From NCBI RefSeq assembly GCF_024166365.1, contig NC_064839.1, positions 33,864,378 through 33,928,377 on the forward strand: DNA of 64,000 nt, read 5' to 3'. This document shows, piece by piece, positions 34,205 to 46,300 of the stretch (positions are counted from its first letter, which is position 1; each line of letters opens with the position of its first letter). The notes beneath the pieces are model-generated. The model was not told the origin of the DNA, made no database searches, and saw only the letters and a program-made list of their open reading frames with translations. The position numbers and the translations under genes were made by a program. The stretch comes from Elephas maximus indicus. Its lineage: Eukaryota > Chordata > Mammalia > Proboscidea > Elephantidae.

Positions 34205-36915
34205 TGAACACAGTTACCCACACATTGTAGTCAATAAGAAAGACCTGGCAATTTACTTCCAAAAAAAATTAGCCAATGAAAACCTTATGGATAAAAACAG
34301 AATATTGTCTGATACAGTGCTGGAAGATGAGCCCCTCAGGTTGGAAGCCACTCAATATATGACTGGGGAAGAACTGCCTCCTCAAAGTAGAGTCGACCTT
34401 AATGATGTGGATGGAGTAAGGCTTTTGGGACCTTTATTTGCTGATGTGCCATGACTCAAAATGAGAAGTTGTAGCTGCAAACATCCATTAGTAATTGGAA
34501 GCGGAATGTATAAAGTATGAATCAAGGGAAATTGGAAGTCATCAAAAGTGAGATGGAACGGCCACCCAAGGCACAACAATTGGTCTCCATTCACCTAGAG
34601 CAACCAAGGAAGAAGGAGAATCAGTATTAGGAGGAAGATTCCTCCATGAACAACTACCCCTTTGCCATGAGGCTGGAAGAACTGGATGGTGCCCAGCTAC
34701 CATTAATGAACACTTTGATCAAAGATGTCATAGAAGAATCCTGACCAAAAGGGAGAAAATACAGAACAATATCTCAAATGCTCATGGACTCCAGATCTTC
34801 TGGAGTCATGTAGGTAGATAAACCTCTGAAACCATTTCCCTGAGATAATCTTTAAAACTTAAACCAAAAATATCTCCTGAAGTCTTCTTAAAACCCAACA
34901 ATAATTTAGCTAAACTAGCAAAAAATGTCTGCCTTGAGCATTATGCTCTTTTAAGAACTATTAATATGGGATCAAAGTGACAACAGCAACTCAAAAGATC
35001 AGATAGGAACCTTAGGAGCCAGTGCGTTTATATTAATGAAAGAGGAACAACTCAGAAAAGACGGTAAGAATGGTTGTGTAACTCAAAGAATGTAATCAAC
35101 GTCACTAAATTGTGCACGTGGAAACTGTTGAATTGGTGTATACTTTACTGTGTATATTCTCAACAACAACAATAAAATAAATAAATTTTAGGAAAAAAAA
35201 GTGTGCGAAGACCTGGAATTAGAAAACCAAAAGCAAAGAACATGCTCAGCATTTCTCCGTCTGGAAGAACTGCAAGCCTTGAGTTGCAATACTGAAGGAT
35301 TTTTTGGGCAAAAAATTGAATGACGCAGGAAGCATCAAAAGAAGATGGAAGGAATACACAGAGCCACTGTACCAAAAAAGAATAGGTCAATGTTTAACCA
35401 TTTCAGAAGGTAGCATATGATCAAGAACCAATGGTATTGAAGGAAGAAGTCCAAGCTGCATTGAAGGCATTGGGGAAAAAGAAAGTTCCGAGAACTGATG
35501 GAATACCAATTGAGATGCTTCAACAAACAGATGAAATGCTGGAAGTACTAACTCATCTATGCCAAGAAATCTGGAAAACAGTTACCTGGCCAACCAATTG
35601 GACGAGATCTATATTCATGCCTGTTTCAAAGAAAGGCGATCCAACAGAATTCAGAAATTATCGAACAATATTTTGGGTTATCATTAATATCACATGCAAG
35701 GAAAATTTTACTGAAGATAATTCAAAAGTAGCTGCAGTAATACTTCAAGAGGGAACTGCCAGAAATTCAAGCCAGTTTCAGATAAAGGATGTGGAATGAG
35801 GGATATCATTGCTGATGTCAGATGGATCTTGGCTAAAAGCAGAGAATACTAGAAAGATGTTTACCTGTGTTTTATTGACTATGCAAAGGCATTCTACTGT
35901 GTGGATCAAAACAAATTATGGATAACATTGCAAAGAACGGGAATTCCAAAACACTTAATATTGTGCTCATTCGGAACTTGTACATAGATCATGGTTTACA
36001 ATCAGAAAAAGTATGTGTCAAGGTTGTATTCTTTCACCATGCTTATTCAATCTGTAAACTGAGCAAATAATCCGAGAAGGTGGACTAAATGAAGAAGAAT
36101 GGTGTCAGGATTGAAGGAAGACTCATCAACAATCTGTGATATGCAGATGACACAACCTTGCTTGTTGAAAGTGAAGTCGACTTGAAGCACTTACTCATGA
36201 AGATCAAGGATCACAGTATTCGGTATGGATTACACTTCAACATAAAGAAAATCCTTACAACTGGCCCAATAAACAACATTGTGATAAATGATAAAGAAAC
36301 TGAAGTTGTCAAGGATTTTATTCTTCTTGGATCAGCAATCAGTGCCCACGGAAGCAGTAGTCAAGAAATTAAGTAACATATTGCATTGGGAAAATTTGTT
36401 GCAAAAGACCTCTTTAAAGTGTTGAAAAGCACAGGTGTCACTTTGAGGACTAAGGTGCGCCTGACCTAAGCCATGATATTTTCAATAGCCTCACATGCAT
36501 GCGAAAGCTGGATAATAAAAAGAGAAGGCTGAAGAAGAATTGAGGCATTCGAATTGTGGTGTTGGCAAGAATATTGAATATACCACGGACTGCCAGAAAA
36601 ACAAACAAATCTGTCTTGAAGAAAGTACAGCCAGAATGCTCCTTAGAAAGCGAGGATGGCGAGACTTTGTCTCACTTTGGACATGTTATCAAGAGGGACC
36701 AATCCCTAGAGAAGGACATCATGTTTGGTAAAGTAGAGATCAGCAAAAAAAAGGAAGACCCTCAATGAGATGGACTGACACAATGGCTGCAACAATGGGA
36801 TTAAACATAGCAACCCTTGTGAGGGTGGCACAGGACCAGGCAACATTTCGCTCTATTATACATAGGGTCTCTATGAGTTGGAGCCAGCTCAACGGCACCT
36901 AATAACAACAACAAC
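34205..36915 (+). mobile_element. RTE (BovB-like), two pieces
   Basis: Piece 34205-34561 is the 5' region just upstream of and into the endonuclease ORF (CTGATACAGTGCTGGAAGAT, later AGTATGAATCAAGG). Piece 35205-36915 covers the reverse transcriptase (KKKVPRTDGIPIEMLQ; DYAKAFYCVDQNKLW) to the tail GGCACCTAATAACAACAACA. The middle of the endonuclease is missing. Many frame breaks. Confidence 0.8.
34562..35204 (+). mobile_element. Old-type L1 3'UTR between RTE pieces
   Basis: GGCACAACAATTGGTCTCCA and CTGGATGGTGCCCAGCTACC are L1 3'UTR words; ends in an A-rich tail at 35165-35202. Confidence 0.65.
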
Positions 36916-36934
36916 ACTAGCTGATAAAAGTGCC

Positions 36935-37385
36935 CATGGGAGAGAAAATGCAGAATGAAACTGAAATTCTTAAAAAAGGCCAGACTAATGGACCACTGAG
37001 ACCACAGTACTCCCTGAGACTATTGCCCTGAGATGCTACTGAAACCTTGAACCAAAACTATCCCCTGAGATCACCTTTTAACAGAAAAGCAGAGTGACAT
37101 ACAAAATAAAGGATATTACCTGCTAGATTGGTGCTGTACTAAAAAAAAACATCTGTATGAGTCCAAAAGGTGAAACTTTAATCCAAAGCAAGATGAGAAG
37201 ATAAGGGGGCAGGGAAACTAGAGTACTGGAACAGAACAACTAGAAAAAAAAATAATGAGAATGTTGACACAAAGTGAAAAATTTAACTAACGTCATTGAT
37301 CAATTTGTGTGGAAACTGTCAAAGCGGAACCTAACTTGCTGTGTAAACTTTCACAAAAAGAGTATAAAATATTATTTTAAAAACG
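36935..37385 (+). mobile_element. Old-type L1 3'UTR
   Basis: Contains GACCACTGAGACCACAG and ends with the TGTAAACTTTCACAAAAAG type terminus. Confidence 0.65.
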
Positions 37386-37779
37386 TATAATGAAGACTTT
37401 TAGTCCTGAGTAAAATAGAAGATAAAAGGCAAACCACTGCAAATGAATTTTGAATTCAATTTACAACAAGTAGATTAAGTAATAAAGGAGTATTCTAATC
37501 AGTCCAAAAAAAAAAAAAAAAAAGGTGCCAATGGGAGAAGATTTCATCTGTTAATGAATACAAACAGTGTGGGTGGTTTTCCTAGTCAGGAGCCAGGTTG
37601 AAGTTCCCAGGACAACGCCGATTGGCATATGGACATTGAGATATTCATGGTGTTTTCTGGGTGGAAGATTTGGGAGACCAAGGGGATATGAACAGCCCAC
37701 TTGTTAAGAATAGAAACCCTGGACATAGGGAATCATACTCTAAGGAGGAGAAAAGGGAGAGGACTCCTGCCTCTACTCT
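37386..37779. other. Unassigned DNA
   Basis: A-run at 37506-37523; no gene or clear repeat otherwise. Confidence 0.3.
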
Positions 37780-39935
37780 TTTTTCTGCAGTTGTTTCCAC
37801 CTTTTGGCTATTGTGACTAATGCTACCGCACTTGGACATTAGTGTATAAGTAAAATTTTGAGTCCTTGCTTTCATTTGAGTATATACCTATGAGTGGAAT
37901 TGCTAGATGATTTGGTAATTCTGTGTTTAACTTTTTGAGAAACTGTCAAACATTTCCACAGTGGCTGCACCATTTTACATTGCCGCTAGCAGTGGATAAG
38001 GGTTCTAATTTAACACCCTTCCCTGCCCCTCCCTTTTAATATAATAGCTATCCTAGTGGGTGTGAAGGGGTATCTCATTGTGGTTGGATTTGCATATCCA
38101 TAGTGACTAGTGATGTAGAGCATCTTTTCATGTCCTTGTAGGCCATTTGCACATCTTCTTTGGAGAAATGTCAATTCAAGTCCTTTGCCCATTTTTAATT
38201 TGGATTGTTTGACTCTTTGTTGTTGAGTTGAAGGAGTTCTTTAATATATTCTGAATATTAAACCTTTATACAATGTATGGTTTTCAACTATTTTCTCCCA
38301 TTCTGTAGTTCGTGCTCTCATTTTCTTGATAATGTCCCTTGATGCACAAAAGTTTTTTTTTTAATTTTGGTGGAGTCCAATTTATCTATTTTTCTTTTGT
38401 TGCTCATGCTTTTGGCATTATATCCATAAAATAAAGAGGAGGGGGAGACTTCTTAATTCATTCTATGAAGCTAGCATTACCCTGATACCAAACCCACACA
38501 AAGACATCACAAAAAGAAGACTACAGACCAATGTCTCTCATGAGTAAAGATGCAGAAATCTTCAACAAAATATTAGGAAATAAAATGCAGCAGCATATTA
38601 AGAGGGTCACACACCATGCCCAAGTGTGATTTATCCCAGGAATACAAGGGTGATTCAACATTGAAAAATTAATCAATGTAATATACCACATTAATAGAAT
38701 GAAGGATAGAAAACACATACACACGATCATCTCAGTTGATGCAGAAAAAGCATTTGACAAAATCTAACATCCTTTTATGACAAAAACCACTCAACAAACT
38801 AGGAATAGAAACAGCACATATGAAAAGCTCACAGCTAACATCATACCCAATGGTAAAAGACTGAAAGTTTTCCCCTGTAGATTAGGAACAAACAAGGATC
38901 GTCATTTTCACACTTTTTTATGCAACAGTTGCATGAACTGTTGGGTTTATGCAACAGTGTGCTGGAAGTTCTAACCAAACCAATCAGGCAAGAAAAATAA
39001 AAGGCATTCACACAGGAAAGGAAGATATAAAATTATCTCTATTCACAGATGATAAGATCTTATTAGTAGAAAATCCTAAACAATCCACAAAAAACTATTT
39101 TAGCAAATTAACTCAGTAAAATTATACAAGATCACCACACATGAATCAATTGTATATCTATACAATGATAATGAAAAATCTGAAAAGGAAATTAATAAAA
39201 CAATTCCCTCTACAATAGCATCAAAAAGAATAAAATATTTAGGAAAATTTTTAACCAAGGAGGCGTAAGACTTATACACTGAAAAATACAAAACACGTGG
39301 AAAAAAATTAATGAAGACCTAATAGAAATACATCTCTTGTTCGTGGCTTGGAAGACTTAGCATTGTAAACATGACAATACTCCTAAGAGAAATCTAAAGA
39401 ACCTAAACAATCCCTATCAATATTTCAGTGGCTTTTTTTGCTGAAGTAGAAAATTTGATCCTAAAATTCATGTGGAATTCAAAGGACCCCAAATAGATGA
39501 AACAATCTTAAAAAAGAAGAACAAACTCGAAGGACCCACATTTCCTGATTTTAAAACTTACACCAAGGTTCAAGTAATCAAAACAGTGTAATGCTGATAT
39601 AAGGATAGACATGTAGATTGATGTAATAGAATTGAGATCCTAGAAATTCACCCATACACCTACGGTCAATTGATTTTTCACAAGTGTGCCAAACCGTTTA
39701 ATTGGAGAAAGAACAGTCTCTTCAGCAAAGGGTACTGGGAGAACTGGATATTCATATACTGAAGACTACAGTTGGGTCCTTACCTCACTCATATACAAAA
39801 ATTAACTATAAAACACTTAGAAGAAAACACGGGGTAGATCTTATATCTTGGATTTGGCAGTGGTGTCTTAAATATGACACCAAAGTAAAAGCAACAAATC
39901 AAAAACAGACAAACCGGGCTTCATCAAAATTAATT
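37780..39935 (-). mobile_element. Old L1 with 5' inversion
   Basis: 37780-38430 is the ORF2 3' part on the minus strand. 38447-39935 is the upstream ORF2 part ([14 protein letters not shown]-like) on the plus strand. The two pieces meet in the transcript at the same word (CAAAATTAA), as expected for a twin-priming inversion of a minus-strand insertion. Confidence 0.75.
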
Positions 39936-39949
39936 GTAACCTGTTACTT

Positions 39950-40919
39950 CCCTAATAAACCCCATAACTGTGAGTATTGTCTGTGAGTTCTGTGTGGTCA
40001 CTGCAATGAATTATTAAACTCAGCAGAGAAGTAGACAGTGCTTTGGGGGGATGGTTGGTGTCAGAACTGGTAAAGATGGTGGAGATGAGGCACATCTGAT
40101 TTCTGACTCACAGGAATCAGCATTGGGTTGTTGATCTTGATTCTCCTTCCCCCTTGTGATGCTGGAGGAGGTCAGCCAATGCCTCTGCCCTCATGCCATT
40201 TTTACCGAGAGGAATGTGCAAGAAAGTAAAATTAAGGCCTAAGCCTTTCATTTTTGAAAAATCTAAACCTGACAACAAAAACATCATATTCTCATTCTAC
40301 AGATGAGCCTGGGTGACCCAGCTTAGCACCAACTTCCATGGGCATTGGAGACAGGTTCCTTCCACAACCTGGGCTTGCTCATCTCCCCCTGCCCTGACCC
40401 AGGACTCTGAGGATGCAGGAAGAGCACCAGCTGACCAGCAGGGTCTAGTCTGAGCCAGCAGTGGGCTTAGGGATTCACCTGGCCAAGGAGCAGAAGCCCT
40501 GCAACCTTGGTCTGTTGCAACAGCTGCAGGTTGGATGCATCTCGACGTCCTGTGATGAGGGTATCATCAACCCACTTAGTTGACCAGCAGGAACAGACAT
40601 TTGTCACTTAGGTACCCCTGACTCTCAACTATCTGAATGGATGTGGGGTCTGTTACACCTTCAGGGAAAGGGCAGAGCTGATTTCAGGACCTTCCAGAGT
40701 GCTCTCTCCCAATTCCCTAGGCTTCTGCTTCCTGGTTGAAAGCCCACACTCATTCTCATAAAAAAAAATAGCAACCCATTATACCGGATATTGATGCTGG
40801 GCTAAAGTATGAGATTTTATCTGTGGAACCCATTGTCTAAGGAGCCTCCCTTTTCATCATGCCTTCCTCACAATCAGTTGAGAAGATTCTATAGATTTTT
40901 CCATCTATGGGTAGGGGAA
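39950..40919. other. Unassigned DNA left of the SDR duplication
   Basis: 39950-40130 (CCCTAATAAACCCCATAACT onward) looks like the 3' end of an unidentified LTR. The remainder is unique with no exon recognised. Confidence 0.35.
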
Positions 40920-41700
40920 AACCAAGACATCTCAAGGGGGAGCTTACTTGAGTCAGATTAGGAAGGAGGCTGGACAATGCCCACATGGAAGTCAGTTGAA
41001 GGGGATCCAGAGACAAGTGTGAATCAGGGTAGGCACCAGGGTGGGGACCAGGTGGAGAGGAGTAGGCAAGGTATAGAATCCTGGAAGCAGGGAGATAAAT
41101 AGCCCATGGTTGGTTGTGCCCTCACCAAGACGGATCCACAGGTTTGGTTTCTGTTCTGCCAGATCTCAGAGGCTCTGGGGGAGGGGATACAAGAGTGACC
41201 CTGGGTCTCACAAAATTTCACCCAGCTCACACCCAAACTGGCCCTGGCAGCCTCTTAATTGTGACTGGGGCCCACTGGGGTTCTGGTATGTGGCAGATAC
41301 CAGCCTGGGAGGCTGGGGCAGTGCCAGGACCTGCCACACTAGCTCTAGCCTCAGGTCATGTTTGGCACCTGTCACCAGGGCATTGCACTAGAAAATGGGG
41401 GTTATGTGTTCAGAGTTCAAAGGCAATGTCAATAGAAGGGGCAGGAGGTGCAAAGACAACATTCCCTTCCCCGAGTGTGGAGGCAGTGATGTTGGAATAT
41501 TCAGGAGGGTTGGAGATAGGCCTCCAATGGAGCAGCCAGGTGCTCCTCAGGGATTTTGTAAGTGGGAAGGTCTGAGCAGGCTGGGACACTTGAGACAGAT
41601 ACCTTGGGCAGAAGCATTCAAAGAATGCACAAGGCATAAGCTCAGAAAGAGAGCTGGAGACACAGCTGGTATCCAACCCAAGTCTCCCTCGTGCAAGACT
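40920..41700 (+). repeat. Inverted duplication, left arm
   Basis: Its reverse complement aligns by eye with 42310-43260 (roughly 75-80% identity with small gaps), including SDR exons, the 83-bp-type intron and flanks on both sides. The arms are separated by about 600 bp (41700-42310) in which I recognise nothing. Confidence 0.7.
41095..41391 (-). pseudogene. Inverted partial copy of SDR exons 1-2
   Basis: Reverse-complement homologue of 42755-43070. The exon-1 equivalent (about 41391-41261) has lost the ATG, and its donor GT is mutated (AATTAAG in place of AGGTAAG). The exon-2 acceptor CCCCCAG near 41175 survives. The exon-1 motif retains TGA but the downstream Gly pattern is degraded. It lies in the left arm of a larger inverted duplication. 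Confidence 0.55.
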
Positions 41701-42309
41701 CATTTGTGGTTCTTGCTTGAAGGCCAATCTCCCTGTGGCGACTCAGGGAGTGAAAGTCTTAGCACATCACTGCAACAGCCTCAGGGACTCTCAGACAACA
41801 CCTACTATCAGTGATGGATCCTCCTGCAACATGAAGTGCAAAACATTTAATTCCAGAATTTGAACCGTAGTGTCTCCTTTCTAGAACCACTCCTACCACC
41901 TCCTGTGCCATGCTGGTGCTTTATTAGGGGAGGGATGTCAGGCAAAGGGGAGCGAGGGAAGCAGAAGAGACTAGGGGAAGAAGGTGAGGAAAGGTCTGTT
42001 CTCACCTGGAGGCTAGCTTCAGCAGGCAGCACAGGGTCTGGACTATGAATTAGACACATAGTTGGTCTCACCATCAGGCAAGGAGGCTGGCCTTTTGAAC
42101 TGACACATGAGTTGCTCATTGACCACGGGGAAGGACAGAATAATGTTCCAAGCGAAATAAATCTCACTAAGGAAATATAACAAAGAATGTGGGACTGTGA
42201 GTTGTTAGCTGCCAATACAGGCGACATCTGGGCAGTTGGTGCAATAGTCCTTTAACCAGCACCAAGGTGGGCAAGGGACTCATCAGTGGCAAATAAAAGC
42301 ATACTCTAT
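41701..42309. other. Spacer of the inverted duplication
   Basis: No repeat or exon recognised; unique sequence. Confidence 0.4.
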
Positions 42310-43260
42310 AGCTAGAGACAGAGACTCCTGCAAGCAAACTTTGAGTTCAGCTGCATCTCTGTGTCTCTCAGAAATGCCCCTTGCACATGCTCTGATTACT
42401 TCTGCCCAGGAAAGGGTCCCCATTCTCCCCGCCTTACACAACAAGTGTTCACTTGGCCCTCCCACTCCGGCACATCCCTGAGTGACCTGGATCGCTCCAT
42501 CCCTTCTGAGCATACCGCCATCTCTCCCCACAGACTGAAGAAACGGAGATGTTGTAATTGCACTTCCTACACCCTCTGTGGACATTGTCGCTGGATTGTG
42601 AACACATTGTCTCCATTTCCAGCATGCAAAGAGGCTGAGTCACATGAGAGAAAAGGGTTAATGCACACCTCATTTTCCACCACAAAGATCCAAGACATCC
42701 ACAGCCTAAAGAGCAGCTATGTAGACAGAAAGATCTGCAAGAGGCTTCAGCACCATGTCCCAGAACAGTCCCTCCAGTGCCCTGGTGACTAGTGCCAACC
42801 ACGGCCTTGGGCTGGAGCTGGTGCAGCAGCTGCTGACACTGCTGCAGCCTCCCAAGCTGGTTTTTGTCACATGCCAGAACCCCGGTAGGCCCACGTACAG
42901 GTAAGAGGCTGCCAGTGCCAAGCTGGATGTGAGCTGGGTAAAGATTTGTGAGGTCCAGGGTCACTCTTGTATCTTTTCCCCAGAGTCTCTGAGATCTGGC
43001 AGAACAGGAGACAAACCTGTGGATCCTTCATCTTGATGAGGTCACAACCAGCCATGGGCTATTTATCTCCCTGCTTTCAGGATTGTGTACCCTACCTACT
43101 CCCCACCCCCCACCTGGTACCACCTTGGTTCCTACCCTGATTCCCACTTGTCTCAGGATCCCTCTTCAACTGACTTCAACATAGGCGAGGTGCAGACCCT
43201 TTCCTGATCTCACCCATCTGAGCTTCCTCTGGAGAGTACCCCTGTACCCACTGTGACTCT
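42310..43260 (-). repeat. Inverted duplication, right arm
   Basis: Partner of 40920-41700. It carries the better preserved SDR exon 1 with ATG and donor. Divergence between the arms indicates an old duplication. Confidence 0.7.
42755..43070 (+). pseudogene. SDR (C-factor/carbonyl-reductase-like) exons 1-2, decayed
   Basis: ATG at 42755 (context CACCATGT) opens 146 nt ending at a good donor (42901, GTAAGA). An 83-bp intron ends at TTTTCCCCAG (42983). Exon 1 reads SALVTSANHGLGLELVQQLL, the Rossmann-fold start of short-chain dehydrogenases, but the Gly motif TGxxxGxG has become TSANHGLG. Exon 2 encodes LAEQETNLWILHLDEVT, matching the next beta strand of the family, but in a frame that the splice does not deliver, with a stop just upstream. 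Central exons with the YxxxK catalytic site are not seen. Family assignment is by motif only; the exact gene is not known to me. Confidence 0.6.
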
Positions 43261-43329
43261 GTGACGACTCAGAGGTCAGAGCATCTACCCCACTATCCAT
43301 AGTTCAGAGTCTCTGATCTCTGCTCAGCT

Positions 43330-46300
43330 GATTTTGAGTACCTAAATATAAAATCTAAAACGATAAAGATTATGGAAGAAAAAATAGGGACAATACTAGG
43401 AGCCCTAATACATGGCATAAACAGTATACAAAACATTAAAAAAATGAATAAGTCCTACCAGAGATGTAAAAGACCTGTATGAAGAAGCTGGTCAAATAGA
43501 AAAAGAGAGAGTGGAGGGTAGGAGTGTGCTCTCATTAGGGGGAGAGCAATTAGGAGTATATAGCAAGTTGCATACTAATTTTTGTATGAGAGACTGACTT
43601 GATTTTTATCTTCTTGGGGGCTACTGTAAACGGTATTGATTTGGTGATTTCATCTTCGATGTTCTTTTTGTTGGTGTAAATGAATCCAACTGATTTTTGT
43701 ATGTTTATTTTGTATCCTGATACTCTGCTGAACTCTTGTATTAGTTTCAGTAGTTTTCTTGAGGATTCTTTAGGGTTTTCTGTGTGTAAGATCCTGTTAT
43801 CTGCAAATAGAGATACTTTTACTCCTTCCTTACCAATCTGGATGCCCTTATTTCTTATCTAGCCTAATTGCTCTGGCTAGGACCTCCAGCACAATGTTAA
43901 ATAGGAGTGGTGATAAAGGGCATCCTTATCTGGCTCCTGATCTCAAGGGGAATGCTTTCAGACTCTCTCCATGTAGGGTGATGTTGGCTGTTGGTTTTGT
44001 ATAAAAGCCCTTTATTATGTTGAGGAATTTTCTGTCTATTCGTATTTTGCTGAGAGTTTTTTTTATCACAAATGGATGTTGAACTTTGTCAAATGCCTTT
44101 TCTGCACCAATTGATAAGATCATATGGTTCTCATGTTTTGTTTTATTTATATGATGGATTACATTAATTGTTTTTCTGATGTTGAACCATCCGTGCATAT
44201 CTGATAAGAATCCCACTTGGTCATGATGAATTATTTCTTTGATATGTTGTTGAATTCTATTGGCTAGAATTTTGTTGAGGATTTTTGCATCTAAGTTCAT
44301 AAGGGATATAGGTCTGTAATTTCCTTTTTTTGTGGTGTCTTTACCTGGTTTGGTATCAGGGATACGCTGGCTTCAAAAATGAGTTTGGGAGTATTCCGTC
44401 CTTTTCTATGCTCTGAAATACCTTTAGTAGTAGTGGTGTTAACTCTTCTCTGAAAGTTTGGTAGAACTGTGCATTGAAGCCATCCAGGCCAGAGCTTTTT
44501 TTGGTTGGGAGTTTCTTGATTACCTTTTCAATCTCTTCTTTTGTTTGGGTTTATTTAGTTGTTCTACCTGTTTGTGGTAGTTTAGGAGGTAGCGTGTTTC
44601 TAGGAATTCATCCGTTTCTTCTAGGTTTTCAATTTTGTTAGAGTACAATTTTTCGTAGTAACCTGATATGATTCTTTTAGTTTCTGTTGGGTTTGTTGCA
44701 ATATTGCCCATCTCAGTTCTTTTTTTTTTTCAGTTCTTATTCAGGTTATTTGCCTCCTCTCTTGTTTTTCGTTTGTCAGTTTGACCAATGGTTTACCAAA
44801 TTTGTTAATTTTTTCAAAGAACCAGCTTTTGGTCTTGTTAACTCTTTCAATGGTTTTTCTGGTCTCTATTTCATTTAACTCTGCTCTAATTTTTATTATT
44901 TGCTTTCTTCTGGTGCCTGAGGGTTTCTTTTGTTACTCTTTTTCTATTTGTTCAAGTCGTAGAGATAATTCTTTGATTTTGGCCCTTTCTTCTTTTTGTA
45001 TGTGTGCATTTTCTGATATAAATTGACCTCTGAGCACTGCTTTCGCTGTTTCCCAAAGGTCCTGATACGAAGTGTTTTCATTGTCATTGGATTCTATGAA
45101 TTTCTTTATTCCATCCTTAATGTGTTCTACAATCCAGTCTTTTTGAGCAGGGTATTGTTCAGTTTCCAAGTGTTTGATTTCTTTTCCATGCTTTTTCTGT
45201 TATTGATTTCTATTTTTATGGCCATATGGTCAGAGAAGATGCTTTGTAACATTTTGGTGTTTTGGATTCTGCTAAGGCTTGGTTTATGACCTAATATGTG
45301 CTCTATTCTAGAGAATGTCCCATGTGCATTAGAAAAGAGAGTATACTTGGCTTCTGTTGGGTGGAGTGTTCTGTATATGTCTATGAGGTCACGTTGGTTG
45401 ATTGTGGCATTTACATCTTGCGTGAGTTTATTGATCTCCTTTCTGGATGTTTTGTCCTTCATCAAATGTGGTGCATCAAAGTCTCCTACTGTAATTATGG
45501 ACCTGTCAATCTCACTTTTCAATACTTGTTAGAGTTTGTTTTATGTATCTTGCAGCCCTGTGATTGGGTGCATAAATATTTAATATGGTTATATCCTGCT
45601 GGCATATTGTCCCTTTAATCATGATATAATGTCCTTCCTTGTCATTTGTGGTGGATTTAAGTTTAAAGTCTATTTGGCCAGAAATTAATATTGTCAATCC
45701 TGCTCTTTTTTGATTGTTGGTTGCTTGATATGTATTTTTTTCCATCCTTTGAGGTTTAGTTTGTGTCTCTAAGTCTAAGGTGTGTCTCTTGTAGGCAGCA
45801 TACAGACAGGTCATTTTTTTTTTAATCCATTCTGCCACTCTGTATTTATTGGTGCATTTAGTCCATTTACATTCAGCATAATTATGGGTAGCTATTTCAA
45901 TATCTTTTTGTGTGTGTTGTTCACAGTTTCTTTTCCCCACTTGATTTTTTGTGCTGAGTAGTTTATCTTTATATATTGTCTTTTCCTCTTATTCATTTTT
46001 GTTGATTTTGTTTCTGCTGAGTCTCAATTTTTTTTTTCTTGCATTTTATTTTCATGAGTAGGGTTGTTAGTCTCCTTTGTGGTTACCTTAATATTTACCC
46101 CTATTTTCTAAGTTTAAACCTAACTTTTATTTCTTTATATCACCTTGTCTTCCTTGCCATGTGAAAGATCTAGGACTACATTTCTTAGTCTCTCTTTATT
46201 CTTTTTAATGTTGTCTTCTTTTACATAATGACATGGCTGTTTCACCATTTTGAGCATTTTTAAAAATCTTGATTCGTTTTTGTGATTTCCCTGTCTAGGT

